Below the pieces are notes generated by a model, which did no database searches, had not been told where the DNA came from, and saw nothing but the letters and a program-made list of their open reading frames with translations. Positions 6,634 to 6,739 of a stretch of 6,739 bases of DNA are shown here, piece by piece. Source of the stretch: DTJG01 sp964532995 (lineage in GTDB: Bacteria > Ratteibacteria > UBA8468 > B48-G9 > DTJG01); contig CAZHJN010000066.1 of NCBI GenBank assembly GCA_964532995.1, forward strand, positions 1-6,739, read 5' to 3'. Each line of letters opens with the position of its first letter. Position 1 is the stretch's first letter. Both the position numbers and the translations under genes were made by a program.

Positions 6634-6707
6634 GCGCTTGTAGCTCAACTGGATAGAGCGTTGGCCTCCGGAGCCAGAGGCTGTGGGTTCAACTCCCACC
6701 AAGCGCG
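6634..6707 (+). tRNA. tRNA-Arg (anticodon CCG)
   Basis: A complete 74-base cloverleaf can be folded. The acceptor stem GCGCTTG (6634-6640) pairs perfectly with CAAGCGC (6700-6706). The D arm is GCTC/GAGC (6643-6646 with 6656-6659). The anticodon stem TTGGC/GCCAG has one T-G pair, with loop CTCCGGA (6666-6672), placing anticodon CCG at 6668-6670, which reads CGG (arginine). The variable loop has five bases and the T arm is GTGGG-TTCAACT-CCCAC (6683-6699). The discriminator is G6707. CCA is not encoded, so it must be added after transcription. The gene starts only 12 bases after the nucleotidyltransferase stop, with no terminator or clear promoter between them, so co-transcription and RNase processing are plausible. 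Confidence 0.96.
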
Positions 6708-6732
6708 ATAATCTTCGTTAGAGGGAGTTGAA
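6688..6732 (+). repeat. 10-bp inverted repeat linking the tRNA T arm to the downstream leader
   Basis: TTCAACTCCC (6688-6697), in the T loop and T stem of the tRNA, is the exact reverse complement of GGGAGTTGAA (6723-6732) beyond the gene. The second arm includes the possible ribosome-binding site and the first base of the possible ATG at the window edge. It may be chance, but the match is perfect over ten bases within a 45-base span. Confidence 0.5.
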
Positions 6733-6739
6733 TGGAGCG
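6721..6739 (+). other. Possible ribosome-binding site and start of a gene cut by the window edge
   Basis: GAGGGAG (6721-6727) resembles a Shine-Dalgarno sequence and is followed four bases later by ATG (6732-6734). Only eight coding bases are present, so nothing can be said about a product. A non-coding continuation is equally possible. Confidence 0.25.

Noticed and set aside
6688..6739. A second tRNA on the minus strand at the right edge
   Set aside because: The reverse strand shows the T-loop-like TTCAACT, but the flanking bases do not form a T stem and no acceptor stem is present.

Overview
This 6.7 kb bacterial window is AT-rich by eye and gene-dense. It holds five protein genes and one tRNA gene. 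It looks like a chromosomal carbohydrate-metabolism locus. The small class III-type pseudopilin (FTLIELLVVIAIIAILA... with a C-terminal H...DG element) beside a GH38 glycosidase is a style common in the PVC superphylum (Lentisphaerota, Planctomycetota) and in Omnitrophota-like candidate phyla. That assignment is an inference from gene style, not a measured phylogeny.

Layout. On the minus strand, transcribed leftward from about 3640, are a cytosolic GH38 alpha-mannosidase (623-3610) and, two bases after its stop, a secreted pseudopilin-like protein (27-620). On the plus strand, transcribed rightward from about 3700, are a TauE/SafE (TSUP) anion exporter (3718-4458) and, 12 bases later, a Gfo/Idh/MocA NAD(P)-dependent sugar oxidoreductase (4471-5505). 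A 72-base gap precedes a sugar-phosphate nucleotidyltransferase with a C-terminal left-handed beta-helix (5578-6621). A tRNA-Arg(CCG) gene (6634-6707) follows, and the window ends at a possible ribosome-binding site and start codon for another gene.

The two control regions are the most interesting parts. The 107-base divergent region (3611-3717) holds a perfect TATAAT -10 box for each direction. An 11/12-identical direct repeat, with start points 33 bases apart, lies in the -35/-10 spacer of both candidate promoters, as expected if one regulator controls both arms. The gap before the nucleotidyltransferase carries a perfect 11-bp inverted repeat (arms 5536-5546 and 5555-5565) overlapping a TATAAT box. 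It ends one base before an AGGAG ribosome-binding site. The only start codon that suits that site and keeps the enzyme's nucleotide-binding loop is ATT at 5578, a very rare initiation codon.

The genes suggest uptake or turnover of mannose-containing glycan (GH38), redox conversion of a sugar (Gfo/Idh/MocA), activation of a sugar phosphate (nucleotidyltransferase), export of a small anion (TSUP) and one surface or secretion component (pseudopilin). No exact substrate can be read from the sequence. I see no mobile element, CRISPR array or clearly new defence or biosynthetic system. The novelty here is regulatory.
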